Assembly (NCBI RefSeq): GCF_013170845.1
Contig: NZ_CP033367.1
Coordinates: 5,767,001-5,831,000 of the forward strand
Length of the DNA stretch: 64,000 nucleotides
Direction of reading: 5' to 3'
Source: Mesorhizobium loti R88b
GTDB lineage: Bacteria; Pseudomonadota; Alphaproteobacteria; Rhizobiales; Rhizobiaceae
Shown here one piece after another: positions 18,519 to 27,452 of this stretch. The position numbers and the translations under genes are program-made. Position 1 is the stretch's first letter. The number at the start of each line of letters is the position of its first letter. Below the pieces are notes generated by a model, which did no database searches, was not told the origin of the DNA, and saw only the letters and a list, made by a program, of their open reading frames with translations.

Positions 18519-20573
18519 ATGAAGAATTTGTGGGATGACGACGCGGCCGAGAAACTCGTTGCCGACTATGCGAAGAAGGGCGTCGGCCGCGACCTCGCGC
18601 TGCGCGTCTACACGACGCGGCTGCTGGGTGGTGTGCCGCAGCTGGTCCTGCATGGCGGCGGCAACACCTCCTGCAAGATCAAGGCGACCGACCTTGTCGG
18701 TGACGAATGGGACGTACTGTGCGTCAAGGGCAGCGGCTGGGACATGGCCGTCATCGAGCCGCAGGGCCTGCCGGCGGTCAAGATGGGCGCCCTGCTCAAG
18801 GCACGTGCGCTGGACAAGCTCGCCGACGAGGACATGGTGGCACTGCAGCGGGCAAACCTCATCGACCCGTCCTCGCCCAATCCTTCGGTGGAAACGCTGC
18901 TGCACGCCTTCTTGCCGCACAAATTCGTCGACCACACCCATTCGACCGCCATCCTGGCTATCGTCGACCAGGAAGACTCGAAGCCGCTGGTGAAGACGGT
19001 GTTCGGCAGCAAGATGGGCTACGTGCCTTACATCATGCCTGGTTTCGACCTCGCCAAGGCGGCGGCCGACGTGTTTGATGCCGACCCGACGGTCGAAGGC
19101 TTGATCCTCGACAAGCACGGCATCTTCACCTTCGGCGACGACGCCAAACAGGCCTACGACCGGATGATCCACTATGTGAATGTCGCCGAGGATTATGTGG
19201 CCAAGCACGCCAAGCCTCAGGCGGCAAGGGCGGCGCTGCCGGTAAGGCTCGCGACACCGGCGTCCATCGCGCCGATGCTGCGCGGCGCTGTCGCGGTGGC
19301 ACGCGGCGAAGGCCGCTTCGACCGCATGATCTCCGACTTCCGCACCTCGGATGCGATCGTCGATTTCATCAACTCGTCCAAGATCGCCGACTATGCCGGA
19401 CGCGGCGTCTCGACACCCGATCTGTCGATCCGCATCAAGACCGGGCCGATGGCGGTGCCGGCGCCCGACGCCGACAAGGCCGGCGACTACAAGGCCGTGA
19501 TCAAGAGCCATGTCGATGCCTTCGTCGACGATTATCGCGCCTATTTCGAGACCAATGACGCGCTCGATGACGTCAAGCGCACCATGCTCGACCCGATGCC
19601 GAGACTGACGCTGGTGCCGGGCCTCGGCATGTTTGGCCACGGCCGCACGCTGAAGGATGCCAAGATTGCGTCGGATGTCGGCGAGATGTGGATCGAGGCG
19701 GTGCGCGGCGCGGAAGCCGTCGGCCATTTCCACCCGCTGTCCAAGGCCGATTTGTTCCCGCTCGAATACTGGTCGCTGGAACAGGCCAAGCTTGCCTCCA
19801 ACAAGCCCAAGCCACTGACCGGCCAGGTGGTGCTGATCACCGGTGGCGCCGGCGCGATCGGGGCGGCGACGGCAAAACTGTTCGCCGACAATGGCGCCCA
19901 TGCCGTCGTCGTCGATCTCGATGCCGAGAAAGCCGCTGATACCGCCAAGAAGGCGGGCAACAATTCGATCGGCGTCGGCGCCGACATCACCGATCCCGCG
20001 CAAGTACGGGCCGCCTTCGACAAAGCGGTTGCCGTGTTTGGCGGCGTCGACATCCTCGTCTCCAATGCCGGTGCCGCCTGGGAAGGCCGCATCGGCGAAC
20101 TCGACGACGCGCTGCTGCGCAAGAGTTTCGAACTCAACTTCTTCGCCCACCAGTCGGTGGCGCAGAACGCCGTGCGCATCATGCTGGAACAGGGCACTGG
20201 TGGCGTCTTGTTGTTCAACACCTCCAAGCAAGCCGTCAATCCGGGCCCGAAATTCGGCGCCTACGGCGTGCCGAAGGCAGCGACTTTGTTCCTGTCCAGG
20301 CAATACGCGCTCGACTACGGCGCCCATGGCATCCGTTCCAACGCCGTCAACGCCGACCGTATCCGCTCGGGCCTCTTGACCGATGCCATGATCGCCAGCC
20401 GCTCGGGCGCGCGCGGCGTGTCGGAGAAGGAATACATGTCCGGCAACCTGCTCGGCCAGGAAGTGACGGCTCAGGACGTGGCGCAGGCCTTCCTGCATCA
20501 CGCGCTTGCCGAACGGACGACGGCCGATGTGACGACGGTCGACGGCGGCAACATCGCGGCGGCGCTGCGGTAG
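18519..20573 (+). CDS. Bifunctional class II aldolase / short-chain dehydrogenase
   Basis: 684 residues in two domains. The first (about 15-240) is a class II aldolase/adducin fold with the phosphate-binding GGGNTSCK and metal-binding HTHS motifs. The second (about 430-684) is a short-chain dehydrogenase with the Rossmann motif ITGGAGAIGAA and the catalytic YGVPK. Related fusions (RhaD type) cleave rhamnulose 1-phosphate to DHAP plus lactaldehyde and oxidise the aldehyde. Here no rhamnose genes are near, but mtnK, mtnA and a sugar transporter are. I infer that it cleaves 5-methylthioribulose 1-phosphate or 5-deoxyribulose 1-phosphate to DHAP plus an aldehyde, which the second domain oxidises or reduces. 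Confidence 0.9.
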   Translation: MKNLWDDDAAEKLVADYAKKGVGRDLALRVYTTRLLGGVPQLVLHGGGNTSCKIKATDLVGDEWDVLCVKGSGWDMAVIEPQGLPAVKMGALLKARALDKLADEDMVALQRANLIDPSSPNPSVETLLHAFLPHKFVDHTHSTAILAIVDQEDSKPLVKTVFGSKMGYVPYIMPGFDLAKAAADVFDADPTVEGLILDKHGIFTFGDDAKQAYDRMIHYVNVAEDYVAKHAKPQAARAALPVRLATPASIAPMLRGAVAVARGEGRFDRMISDFRTSDAIVDFINSSKIADYAGRGVSTPDLSIRIKTGPMAVPAPDADKAGDYKAVIKSHVDAFVDDYRAYFETNDALDDVKRTMLDPMPRLTLVPGLGMFGHGRTLKDAKIASDVGEMWIEAVRGAEAVGHFHPLSKADLFPLEYWSLEQAKLASNKPKPLTGQVVLITGGAGAIGAATAKLFADNGAHAVVVDLDAEKAADTAKKAGNNSIGVGADITDPAQVRAAFDKAVAVFGGVDILVSNAGAAWEGRIGELDDALLRKSFELNFFAHQSVAQNAVRIMLEQGTGGVLLFNTSKQAVNPGPKFGAYGVPKAATLFLSRQYALDYGAHGIRSNAVNADRIRSGLLTDAMIASRSGARGVSEKEYMSGNLLGQEVTAQDVAQAFLHHALAERTTADVTTVDGGNIAAALR

Positions 20574-20591
20574 GCATCCAGGCCGACAACA

Positions 20592-20619
20592 AAAAGGGCG
20601 GCTCGCAGGCCGCCCTTTT
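20592..20619. terminator. Bidirectional terminator
   Basis: A perfect 11-base stem AAAAGGGCGGC (20592-20602) with complement at 20609-20619 and loop TCGCAG, with T-rich or A-rich flanks on both strands. It lies between the rightward aldolase gene and the leftward binding-protein gene. Confidence 0.92.
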
Positions 20620-20639
20620 CGTTTGTGTCGCGACGAACC

Positions 20640-21692
20640 TTACTTCGCGTTCGGGTTCGGCATCCAGGCCGGCATGGCGACATCGGCATGGGCGAACTGC
20701 GGCAGCTTGGCCGACAGGTCTTCCATGTTCTTGATGTCCTTGTCGATCAGCTCCTTCTGGGTGATCAGCGTCGGCGGCACAATGACGTTGTGGCCGGGGT
20801 CTTCACCGGCGAGCAGTTGCGCCAGCGCGCGCACCGAGACTTGGCCGACGACGGCCGGGTTGGTTGCAGCGGTCGCCGCCCAGGCGCTGTCGGGCTCACG
20901 CATCGCGGCGATGTCGGATGTCGAGATGTCGGCCGAATAGATCTTGATCTTCTTGTTCAGGCTGGCCTCGTCGACGGCGATCTTCACGCCCTTGGCGAAT
21001 TCGTCATAGGGGGCGAACATCACGTTGATGTCGGGATGGGCAGTCAACACCGAACGCGCCTGGTTGGCTACGGAGTTGGCGATCGGGTTGTCGAGCGTGC
21101 CGAACATCGCGACTTCCTTGATGCCCGCATACTTCTTCTTGACGTCGACCCAGGTTTCATTGCGGCGGTCGAGCGGCGCGATGCCGGCGACATAGACATA
21201 GCCGGCATTCCAGGTCTCGCCATTGTCCTTGACCGCCTGCTCGAGCGCCAGATGGGCAAGGTCTTTGTCCGACTGTTCGATCTGCGGGATCTTGGGGTTT
21301 TCGACATTGACGTCAAAGGCCACCACCTTGATGCCGGCATCGACCGCGCGTTGGGCGGCGTCCTTCATCGATTCCGTCAGGCCGTGCTGGATGATGATGC
21401 CTTGCACGCCAAGCGCGATGGCCTGGTCGACCATGTCGGACTGAAGGGCCGCGTCCTGGCGGCTATCGAGCACGCGCAGGTCGATGCCAAGCGCCTTCGA
21501 CTGCGCCTCGACGCCTGAGAGATAGGCCTGGAAGAAGTCACCGGTCGAGAGATAGCGCACCAGCGCGATCTTGACGCCGGGCTTGTCGAACGGGGCCGGC
21601 TTGTCCGCGGCCAGCGCCGGGAATTGCATCAGCATGGTTGCGCCGGCCAGTCCGAGCGCGACTTTCCCCAGAAGTCTTCTTGTAATCGTCAC
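20640..21692 (-). CDS. Sugar ABC transporter, periplasmic binding protein
   Basis: A 350-residue protein with a signal peptide (hydrophobic stretch ending about residue 28 at ALAA) and the type I periplasmic binding fold of the ribose/galactose (RbsB) cluster: SGVEAQSKALGIDLRVLDSRQD, IIIQHGLTESMKDAAQRAVDAGIKVVAFD. It is the third gene of a leftward ATPase-permease-binding protein operon. The neighbouring mtnK and mtnA suggest that the ligand is 5-methylthioribose, 5-deoxyribose or a related pentose rather than ribose itself. That is an inference; RbsB-type folds bind many sugars. Confidence 0.9.
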   Translation of the reverse strand: MTITRRLLGKVALGLAGATMLMQFPALAADKPAPFDKPGVKIALVRYLSTGDFFQAYLSGVEAQSKALGIDLRVLDSRQDAALQSDMVDQAIALGVQGIIIQHGLTESMKDAAQRAVDAGIKVVAFDVNVENPKIPQIEQSDKDLAHLALEQAVKDNGETWNAGYVYVAGIAPLDRRNETWVDVKKKYAGIKEVAMFGTLDNPIANSVANQARSVLTAHPDINVMFAPYDEFAKGVKIAVDEASLNKKIKIYSADISTSDIAAMREPDSAWAATAATNPAVVGQVSVRALAQLLAGEDPGHNVIVPPTLITQKELIDKDIKNMEDLSAKLPQFAHADVAMPAWMPNPNAK

Positions 21693-21740
21693 TTTGTTTC
21701 CTCCACTCTTGTTGAATTCGAAAACCCTGCCCGGCCGAAA

Positions 21741-22736
21741 TTATCTCTTGCCCCTGCCCGAAAGGGCAAAGGTGAAGACAAGGGCGACGACCAGAACCAC
21801 GCCCTTGACGAAATCCTGCGTGTAGTAAGGCGCGTTCATCATCGTCAGGCCTTGCAGCAAGATGCCGACGAACAGCGCGCCTATGGCGGTGCCAAAGGCG
21901 TTCGGCTTGGCGGCGCCAAGCACCGCGTAGCCGATGAGAGCTGCGGCAACAGCATCGAGCAGCAGATTGTTGCCCGAAGCGATGTCGCCACGCCCAAGCC
22001 GCGCAGCAAGCAGAATGCCGCCGATCGAGGCAAAGACGCCTGAAATGACGTAGGCCCAGATCTTGTATGCCTTGACAGGTGCACCGGCGAGTTCGGCGGC
22101 GCGCTCGTTGGAGCCGACGGCGTACATCATGCGGCCGAAGCGAGTGTATTCCAGGAAGAACCAGATCAGCACGGCCAGAACGAGCAGCACGACCACCGAC
22201 ACCGGAATGAGGTTCGGGATGAAGAAGTCGAAGCGGTGGCGACCGAGCGCCAGGAAGGCGTCTGAGAATTTGCCGTTGGCGACCGAGCCGTCGGGCATGG
22301 TCATGCCGGTGGCGATCGATCGGCCTTCGGTCGGGATGCGCTGCAGGCCGACGAGCAGGAACATCATGCCGAGCGTCGCCAGCAGATCTGGCACGCGCAT
22401 ATAGACGATCAGCCAGCCATTGATCAGGCCGACAATGGCGCCGATGAGCAGACAGGCGACGACCGCGACGACCGCGTTCTGTTCCAGCACCACCATGACA
22501 TAAGAAGCCGCCATCATGGCCGATGTGGCGACCGAGCCGATCGACAAGTCAAAGCCGCCGACGACCAGCGTGGCTGTGACGCCGAGCGCCAGCACGCCGG
22601 TGATGGCGACCGACTGGAAGATGAAGACGGCACTTTGCGGCGAGACGAAGCCGTCCGCGGCAATCGCGAAATAGGCGACCAGCCCGAACAACAGGACGAT
22701 GAAGCCATAGCGGATGGCGTGGTCGCGCAGCGTCAT
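21741..22736 (-). CDS. Sugar ABC transporter, permease (RbsC family)
   Basis: 331 residues, strongly hydrophobic with about ten predicted membrane segments. The motif VVGGFDLSIGSVATSAMM and the C-terminal GIASIGG-like region near AARLGRGDIASG are signatures of the RbsC/BPD_transp_2 family. A single permease gene implies a homodimer in the membrane. It is 48 bases upstream of the binding-protein gene and 81 bases downstream of the ATPase gene on the same strand. Confidence 0.93.
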   Translation of the reverse strand: MTLRDHAIRYGFIVLLFGLVAYFAIAADGFVSPQSAVFIFQSVAITGVLALGVTATLVVGGFDLSIGSVATSAMMAASYVMVVLEQNAVVAVVACLLIGAIVGLINGWLIVYMRVPDLLATLGMMFLLVGLQRIPTEGRSIATGMTMPDGSVANGKFSDAFLALGRHRFDFFIPNLIPVSVVVLLVLAVLIWFFLEYTRFGRMMYAVGSNERAAELAGAPVKAYKIWAYVISGVFASIGGILLAARLGRGDIASGNNLLLDAVAAALIGYAVLGAAKPNAFGTAIGALFVGILLQGLTMMNAPYYTQDFVKGVVLVVALVFTFALSGRGKR

Positions 22737-22817
22737 TCAGCGCACCCCGGCGCCGCTGCCCACTTTACCCAACTCGAACCCATGCTCACTCCATTCCAAT
22801 TCTACCCGCCGCCACGC

Positions 22818-24329
22818 TCAGGCCGCGCTGTGCAACGGGCCACCGGCAACCTCGGCCAGCAGGCGGTCGAGATCGACATCGGCATTGCGGTGTTCACCGA
22901 CGATTGTGTGCTCCGACATGACCAGGATGCGGTCGGCCGTCTCCAGCGCCTCGTCGAGTTCGGTGACGAACAGGAGCGTCGCGCGGCCATGGGCGCTTGC
23001 CCTGAGCTTGGTGGCGATGTCGCGCCGGGCCGAAATGTCGACGCCCTGAAACGGCTCGTCGAGAATGAACAATTTTGCGTCCTGCGCCATCCAGCGGGCA
23101 ACCATCACCTTCTGCTGGTTGCCGCCCGACAGTGCCGACATCTCGTCCTTCTCGGAGCGGCAGACGATGCTGAGTTCCTCGATCTGCCGGCGCGCGGTGG
23201 CGCGTTCGAGGCGGCGCTTGAGCACGCTCAGATTCGACATCCGCTTGAGGAACGGCAAGCTGACATTACGCTCGATGTTGAAGTCGCCGACGATGCCGCT
23301 GGTGGCGCGATCCTTGGCGACGAGGAATACACCGGCCGCGATCGCATCGCCGGCCGAGCGCGGCACATAGGGCTTGCCGTTCATCGTCATTGTACCGGCG
23401 AACGGCTTGCGGACGCCAAACAGCGTCTCGGCAAGTGCTGTCTTGCCGACGCCGACGAGACCGGTGATGGCAACAACCTCGCCATCGCCGAGTGTCAGCG
23501 AGATCGGCCTGGCACCGTGTGCGATGCGCAGGCCTTCCACGGTCAGGACCGCCTTGACTGAGTCCCTGGCAACGATCTGGTCAAGATGGATCTTGCGGCC
23601 GAGCATGGCGTTGACCGCACCTTCATAGTCGAGCGGCTTGGTGTCGAAGACGCCCGAAATGACGCCGTCGCGCATCGAGACGATGCGGTCGGCAAGCCGC
23701 CTGATATCCGACATGCGATGCGAGATATAGAGGATCGCCACGCCCTGCTCGCGCAGCCTGTCAACCAGCGCAAACAGCCGGTCGGCCTCGGCGCTGGAGA
23801 GCGAGGAGGTCGGCTCGTCTAGGATCAGCACTTTCGGCTGGTGCGCCAGCGCCCGCGCGATCGCCACCATCTGGCGATCGGCCAGCGACAGATCGCTGAC
23901 GCGCGCCCTGAGATCGATGGTCAGCCCCATGCGGTCGGCAACCGCCTTGGCCTCACGGCGCACGCGGACTGGATTGAACAGGGTCGGTGCGCCCTTGCCG
24001 CTCAACCTGTCCAAGGTCAGATTGGTGGCGACGTCGAGGTCGGCGACGACCCCGTCATTGATGTTCTGGTGCACGGTGACGACGCCCGCGCGGATCGCTT
24101 CCGCCGGTGTGTTCGGCGCGAAATCCTGGCCGGCCAGCGTCATGGTGCCGCCGCCGCGTTCGTAGACGCCGCTGATGATCTTGACGAGGGTGGATTTGCC
24201 GGCACCGTTGGCGCCCATCAGCACGGTCACTTCGCCGGCATGGAGGTCCAGCGAGACGCCCCCAAGCACCTCGTTGCGGCCAAAGGATTTCCTCAGTCCC
24301 TCTACGCGGAACACGGCATTGCCGACCAT
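22818..24329 (-). CDS. Sugar ABC transporter, duplicated ATPase (RbsA family)
   Basis: 503 residues with two ABC domains in tandem. The first has a canonical Walker A (GANGAGKST, residues 39-47), LSLADRQMVAIARAL and ILDEPTSSLS. The second has the usual altered Walker A (GLVGVGKT) and LSGGNQQKVMVARWM. This is the architecture of RbsA/MglA/XylG. The ATG at 24329 is chosen because GGGAGG lies just upstream; an open frame extends 20 codons further, across the operator, without a ribosome binding site. It is the first gene of the leftward transporter operon, divergent from mtnK. Confidence 0.93.
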   Translation of the reverse strand: MVGNAVFRVEGLRKSFGRNEVLGGVSLDLHAGEVTVLMGANGAGKSTLVKIISGVYERGGGTMTLAGQDFAPNTPAEAIRAGVVTVHQNINDGVVADLDVATNLTLDRLSGKGAPTLFNPVRVRREAKAVADRMGLTIDLRARVSDLSLADRQMVAIARALAHQPKVLILDEPTSSLSSAEADRLFALVDRLREQGVAILYISHRMSDIRRLADRIVSMRDGVISGVFDTKPLDYEGAVNAMLGRKIHLDQIVARDSVKAVLTVEGLRIAHGARPISLTLGDGEVVAITGLVGVGKTALAETLFGVRKPFAGTMTMNGKPYVPRSAGDAIAAGVFLVAKDRATSGIVGDFNIERNVSLPFLKRMSNLSVLKRRLERATARRQIEELSIVCRSEKDEMSALSGGNQQKVMVARWMAQDAKLFILDEPFQGVDISARRDIATKLRASAHGRATLLFVTELDEALETADRILVMSEHTIVGEHRNADVDLDRLLAEVAGGPLHSAA

Positions 24330-24348
24330 GCATTCCTCCCTGACCGAG

Positions 24349-24411
24349 ACGCTATGGTCAATATCGGCAATTGTCAACACGATTGACAATTGCCAGATCG
24401 CTTCCTAGCTT
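24349..24411. promoter_or_regulatory. Divergent promoters sharing one palindromic operator
   Basis: A perfect palindrome GGCAATTGTCAA (24366-24377) - CACGA - TTGACAATTGCC (24383-24394) sits between the transporter operon and mtnK. Each arm contains a consensus -35 TTGACA pointing outward. At 17-base spacing, matching weak -10 elements are TAGCGT (24354-24349, leftward) and TAGCTT (24406-24411, rightward). A dimeric regulator bound to the palindrome would therefore cover both -35 boxes. The SorC regulator encoded at 17.5 kb is the natural candidate, by inference. Confidence 0.8.
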
Positions 24412-24465
24412 GGCCACGCCGCCATGCCTCCGTTATGTTCGGAGCGCATATGCGAGAGGATGATG

Positions 24466-25740
24466 ATGACTCAGAAATTGCCGTTCGAAGCACTGTCGGT
24501 GGAGACGCTTGCAACACGCCTCTCCACGAATGAGCCGCTGTGCGCCAAGATCGGCCAGGACACGAGCACCTGGAAGGTCCGTGAGGTCGGCGATGGCAAT
24601 CTCAATCTGGTGTTCATCGTCGAGGGCGCCAGCGGTGCGGCCGTGGTCAAGCAGGCCCTGCCCTATGTCCGACTGGTCGGCGACAGCTGGCCATTGCCGC
24701 TGAAGCGCTCCTTCTTCGAATATCACGCGCTGACCAGGCAAGAGGCGCGCGCACCCGGCTCCGTGCCGGCGATCTATTATTTCGATGAAGGCCAGGCGCT
24801 GATCATCATGGAGTATCTGGCGCCGCCACACATCATTTTGAGGCGCGCCCTGATCGATGGGCGCCAGTTGCCCAACATTGCCCGGGATATCGGCCTGTTC
24901 ATGGCCCGCACGCTGTTTCGCGGCTCCGATTTGCATATGCCGACCAAGGACCGCAAGGCCGATCTGGCGCTGTTCGCCGACAATGTCGACCTCTGCGGAA
25001 TCACCGAGGATCTGGTGTTTTCCGACCCCTATTTCGACGCCAAGCTGAACCGGCATACGTCGCCGCAGCTTGACGGCCTGGTTGCCGAATTGCGTGCTGA
25101 TCGCGACCTCAAGGTCGAGGCGCAACGGCTGAAGCACATCTTCGCCGCCAATGCCGAAACGCTGCTGCATGGCGACCTGCATTCCGGCTCGATCATGGTC
25201 ACAGACACGGCGACCCGGATGATCGATCCGGAGTTCGCCTTCTACGGTCCGATGGCCTTCGATGTCGGCATGCTGCTCGCCAATTTCTGGATGTCCTTCT
25301 TCTCGCAGCGTGGCCACGAGGAGAACGGCAAGCGCGACGCCATGCGCGCCTATCTGCTCGAGGTGACGAACGAGACGTGGTCGGTGTTTCGCGCCGAGTT
25401 CTCGCTGATGTGGCGCACTGAGCGGACAGGGATGCTCTACCAAAAAAGCCTGTTCGAGGATCAGGGCGACAGACTGGGTGCCGAGCAGGCGCTCGATCAT
25501 GTGCTGCATCAGATCTGGACCGATCTGCTCGGTTTTGCCGGCATCGAGGTGCACCGGCGCATCCTCGGCCTCGCTCACAATGCCGATTTCGAGACCATTG
25601 CCGACGAGGATCTGCGTGCCTCTTGCGAGGCCAAGGCGCTCAAATTCGGCCGTCACATCGCCGTCAACCGGCGCCAGATACACAGCATCGACGAGGTCAA
25701 CAATCTGGCCGCGCTGATAGAACGGGAGAGCAGCCTTTGA
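24466..25740 (+). CDS. mtnK: S-methyl-5-thioribose kinase
   Basis: 424 residues with the aminoglycoside-phosphotransferase/protein-kinase-like fold: [11 protein letters not shown] glycine loop, catalytic [13 protein letters not shown] (about residue 235) and metal-binding [15 protein letters not shown] (about 255), all diagnostic of MtnK. It phosphorylates 5-methylthioribose, and in some bacteria 5-deoxyribose, on C1. Three ATG codons in a row (24460, 24463, 24466) follow GAGAGG at 24454-24459; the third has the best spacing. The stop overlaps the mtnA start, so the two are coupled. Confidence 0.93.
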   Translation: MTQKLPFEALSVETLATRLSTNEPLCAKIGQDTSTWKVREVGDGNLNLVFIVEGASGAAVVKQALPYVRLVGDSWPLPLKRSFFEYHALTRQEARAPGSVPAIYYFDEGQALIIMEYLAPPHIILRRALIDGRQLPNIARDIGLFMARTLFRGSDLHMPTKDRKADLALFADNVDLCGITEDLVFSDPYFDAKLNRHTSPQLDGLVAELRADRDLKVEAQRLKHIFAANAETLLHGDLHSGSIMVTDTATRMIDPEFAFYGPMAFDVGMLLANFWMSFFSQRGHEENGKRDAMRAYLLEVTNETWSVFRAEFSLMWRTERTGMLYQKSLFEDQGDRLGAEQALDHVLHQIWTDLLGFAGIEVHRRILGLAHNADFETIADEDLRASCEAKALKFGRHIAVNRRQIHSIDEVNNLAALIERESSL

Positions 25741-26831
25741 ACGTCGGCGACCGCCACTATCGCACCATCTGGCTGAGCGATGACGGACGTTCGGTTGATA
25801 TTATCGACCAGCGCTGGCTGCCGCATGATTTCCGCATCGAGACAATCGGCACCGTCGCCGGCATTGCCACCGCAATCCGCGACATGTGGGTGCGCGGCGC
25901 GCCGCTGATCGGCGTAACCGCCGCCTATGGCGTCGCCATGCAGATGGCGGATGATCCGTCCGATGCAGCGCTCGATGCCGTCTGGGAGACGCTGCACGAG
26001 ACGCGCCCGACCGCGATCAATTTGCGCTGGGCGCTGGATGAGATGCGCCGTTTCCTCCGCCCACTGCCAACGGAACAACGCGCCGCGGCCGCCTATAGGC
26101 GCGCCGGTGAGATCGCCAACGAGGATGTCGAGCTCAACCGCGCCATCGGCGAGAACGGCCTTGCCATCATCAAGGCGATCGCCGCGCGCAAACAGCCGGG
26201 CGAAACCGTCAATATTCTGACCCACTGCAACGCCGGCTGGCTGGCGACCGTCGATTACGGCACGGCCACGTCGCCAATCTACCTGGCAGCGGAAGCGGGC
26301 ATCCCGGTCCACGTCTATGTCGATGAAACACGCCCGCGCAACCAGGGCGCCCAGTTGACCGCCTGGGAGATGGCCGGCCATGGCGTGCCGCACACGCTGA
26401 TCGTCGACAATGCCGGCGGCCATCTGATGCAGCGCGGCGAAATCGACATGGTGATCGTCGGCACCGACCGCACCACAGCCGATGGCGATGTCTGCAACAA
26501 GATCGGCACCTATCTCAAGGCGCTCGCCGCCGCCGACAATGACGTGCCGTTCTATGTCGCGCTGCCGTCGCCCACCATCGACTGGACGGTGCATGACGGG
26601 CTGAAAGAGATCCCGATCGAGCAACGCTCGGCTGACGAGGTGTCGCTGGTGTGGGGCAAGACCGCCAGCGGCGAGATCGCGCAGGTGCGCATCTCGCCCG
26701 AAGCGACGCCTGCGGCGAACCCGGCCTTCGACGTGACGCCGGCGCGGCTGGTGACCGGCTTGATCACCGAACGCGGCATCGCCAAGGCCTCGCGCGAGGG
26801 CCTGAAGGCGATGTTCCCCGAACGGGCATAG
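25737..26831 (+). CDS. mtnA: S-methyl-5-thioribose-1-phosphate isomerase
   Basis: 364 residues, the normal size. Catalytic cysteine in [12 protein letters not shown] (about residue 163) and aspartate in [18 protein letters not shown] (about 242) identify MtnA, an eIF2B-related isomerase making methylthioribulose 1-phosphate. The start is a TTG at 25737 that overlaps the mtnK stop (TTGA) and follows GGGAGAG; no in-frame ATG gives a full N-terminus. No mtnB, mtnC or mtnD is near, so the product is probably not sent into the usual methionine salvage route from here. Confidence 0.94.
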   Translation: MNVGDRHYRTIWLSDDGRSVDIIDQRWLPHDFRIETIGTVAGIATAIRDMWVRGAPLIGVTAAYGVAMQMADDPSDAALDAVWETLHETRPTAINLRWALDEMRRFLRPLPTEQRAAAAYRRAGEIANEDVELNRAIGENGLAIIKAIAARKQPGETVNILTHCNAGWLATVDYGTATSPIYLAAEAGIPVHVYVDETRPRNQGAQLTAWEMAGHGVPHTLIVDNAGGHLMQRGEIDMVIVGTDRTTADGDVCNKIGTYLKALAAADNDVPFYVALPSPTIDWTVHDGLKEIPIEQRSADEVSLVWGKTASGEIAQVRISPEATPAANPAFDVTPARLVTGLITERGIAKASREGLKAMFPERA

Positions 26832-26863
26832 CGCCAGCATGTCACCTGCTCGCTCCCGCCGAT

Positions 26864-27403
26864 TTAATACAGCGGCTCGGCCATGTGCTTGGGCGTCGGC
26901 CATTTCTCGGTGATGCCGGGCTGCACAGGCCGTTCAAGATAGGTTGAGAGAACCACGTAGCTGCGCGTCGAGGTGACACCCGGCGTCTCGTAGAGACGTG
27001 CCAAAAGTCCTTCGAGTGCCCGCGTATCTTCCGTGCGGACCTTCAGCAGCATGCAGGTATCGCCGGCAACGGTGTGGATTTCCTCGACTTCCGGATACTG
27101 CGAAACCGCCATCAACTCCGGGGTCTTGCCCCAGCCCCTGGTGTCGATATGCACGAAGGCAAGCAGGGGCTTCTTCACCGCCTTGGGGTCGATGATAACA
27201 GCGGTGCCACGAATGGCGCCGCTGCGCCGAAGCCGCTTGACCCGTTCATGCGCGGCAGGCGGTGAAAGGCCAACCCGATCGCCCAGTTCGGCGTAGCTGA
27301 CCGTGGCGTCATCGACGAGAACGCCTAATATCTTTCGGTCAATTGCATCGACCTCTCGGGGCGCTGGCCTGTTCAGCGGAATACCATCTGTTTCTTCATC
27401 CAT
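26864..27403 (-). CDS. Lrp/AsnC-family transcriptional regulator
   Basis: About 179 residues: N-terminal helix-turn-helix (VDAIDRKILGVLVDDATVSYAELGDRVGLS) followed by the RAM ligand-binding domain (LLAFVHIDTRG, VEEIHTVAGDTCMLLKVR). The start at 27403 gives the usual domain length; in-frame ATGs further upstream (27442, 27451) would run into the divergent promoter region. It is divergent from the MFS gene, which it probably controls; amino-acid exporters are common partners of such pairs. Confidence 0.88.
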   Translation of the reverse strand: MDEETDGIPLNRPAPREVDAIDRKILGVLVDDATVSYAELGDRVGLSPPAAHERVKRLRRSGAIRGTAVIIDPKAVKKPLLAFVHIDTRGWGKTPELMAVSQYPEVEEIHTVAGDTCMLLKVRTEDTRALEGLLARLYETPGVTSTRSYVVLSTYLERPVQPGITEKWPTPKHMAEPLY

Positions 27404-27436
27404 AGCGATAATCCCGATTGCAGCAGAATTTAATAC

Positions 27437-27452
27437 GGCCATTATGGCCATA
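27437..27452. promoter_or_regulatory. Candidate Lrp-type operator
   Basis: Overlapping palindromes GGCCAT-T-ATGGCC (27437-27449) and TATGGCCATA (27443-27452) lie directly before the MFS start, within the short divergent region. The position fits a site for the adjacent Lrp-type regulator, but no consensus is known to me for this family member. Confidence 0.35.

Noticed and set aside
18399..20501. A 700-codon open frame on the minus strand opposite the aldolase/dehydrogenase gene
   Set aside because: Same composition artefact; the plus-strand product has clear aldolase and dehydrogenase motifs.
18519..24329. Rhamnose catabolism cluster (RhaD-like fusion plus sugar ABC transporter)
   Set aside because: No rhamnose isomerase, kinase or mutarotase is present, the ABC transporter has a single permease, and mtnK-mtnA share the transporter's control region. 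Rhamnose remains a test substrate but not the best reading.
24395..24465. SAM-type riboswitch before mtnK
   Set aside because: The leader is too short and has no aptamer-like structure; the palindromic operator explains control better.
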